From Opitutia bacterium Tous-C1TDCM (GTDB taxonomy: Bacteria > Verrucomicrobiota > Verrucomicrobiia > Opitutales > Opitutaceae): DNA of 32,801 nt. Below are positions 32,779 to 32,801 of the stretch, one piece after another. The DNA is taken from NCBI GenBank assembly GCA_002288455.1, contig NEUS01000040.1, positions 1 to 32,801 on the forward strand, in the 5' to 3' direction. A program made the translations under genes and the position numbers. Position 1 is the first letter of the stretch; the number at the start of each line of letters is the position of its first letter. Below the pieces are notes generated by a model that saw only the letters and a program-made list of their open reading frames with translations, was not told the DNA's origin and did not search any database.

Positions 32779-32801
32779 CCGCGCCGTCCGGGCACAAAAA
32801 A

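Overview
The window is a dense, very GC-rich (roughly two-thirds G+C by eye) chromosomal segment. It most likely comes from a verrucomicrobium of the Opitutaceae type. Evidence for this is a Minf_1886-type small protein (a family restricted to Verrucomicrobia and Planctomycetes), a secreted lamin-tail/CotH protein ending in the 'GFVVxGxxxKxLLIRAVGPTL' repeat common in Opitutaceae exoproteins, ADP-heptose (Gram-negative envelope) genes, and several Tat-exported enzymes. I see no tRNA, rRNA, CRISPR, insertion sequence, integrase or phage gene. Thirty protein genes cover almost everything and no gene-free stretch exceeds 300 bases. Few genes have a clear Shine-Dalgarno sequence, so starts were chosen mainly from protein features.

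Layout. 1-148: terminator hairpin and a short heptamer array. 149-3276: LolA-like exported protein (-), metallophosphoesterase and a translationally coupled 97-aa protein (+), Nudix hydrolase (-), 157-aa unknown protein (+). 3389-5093 (-): exported alpha/beta hydrolase overlapping a DUF192 lipoprotein gene. 5143-10270 (+): housekeeping operon with M24 aminopeptidase, heptose-7-phosphate kinase (rfaE1), GmhB-like HAD phosphatase, Fpg/Nei-type DNA glycosylase, TlyA rRNA methyltransferase and NAD kinase, several joined by ATGA overlaps. 10360-14574 (-): exported EF-hand peptide, heme-dependent N-demethylase-like protein, double-domain M16 peptidase, Minf_1886 protein. 14651-16057: Fur-type operator, Fur-family regulator (+), convergent Tat-exported Mn-type superoxide dismutase (-). 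16128-19466 (-): one 1112-aa protein fusing a family-5 solute-binding domain to a DppB-type permease. 19575-23951 (+): two xylose-isomerase-like TIM-barrel proteins, a RbsD/FucU mutarotase, an aldo/keto reductase and a zinc alcohol dehydrogenase, probably oxidising a deoxy or neutral sugar. 24051-26940: ECF-like sigma factor (+), convergent with a LytS/LytTR two-component pair (-). 27182-31927 (+): giant secreted LTD-CotH protein. 32041-32778 (+): short-chain dehydrogenase.

The most distinctive non-gene signal is a family of 7-bp tandem repeats found three times (115-135, 2200-2234, 24719-24774). Each copy sits at the 3' end of a minus-strand gene and is followed, in that gene's reading direction, by a GC-rich hairpin. 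Other notable points are the binding-protein/permease fusion with no partner subunits nearby, metal-site loss in three proteins whose relatives usually hold zinc (Fpg finger, GmhB loop, Fur cysteines), and a good 7-1-7 Fur operator between the regulator and the Minf_1886 gene.
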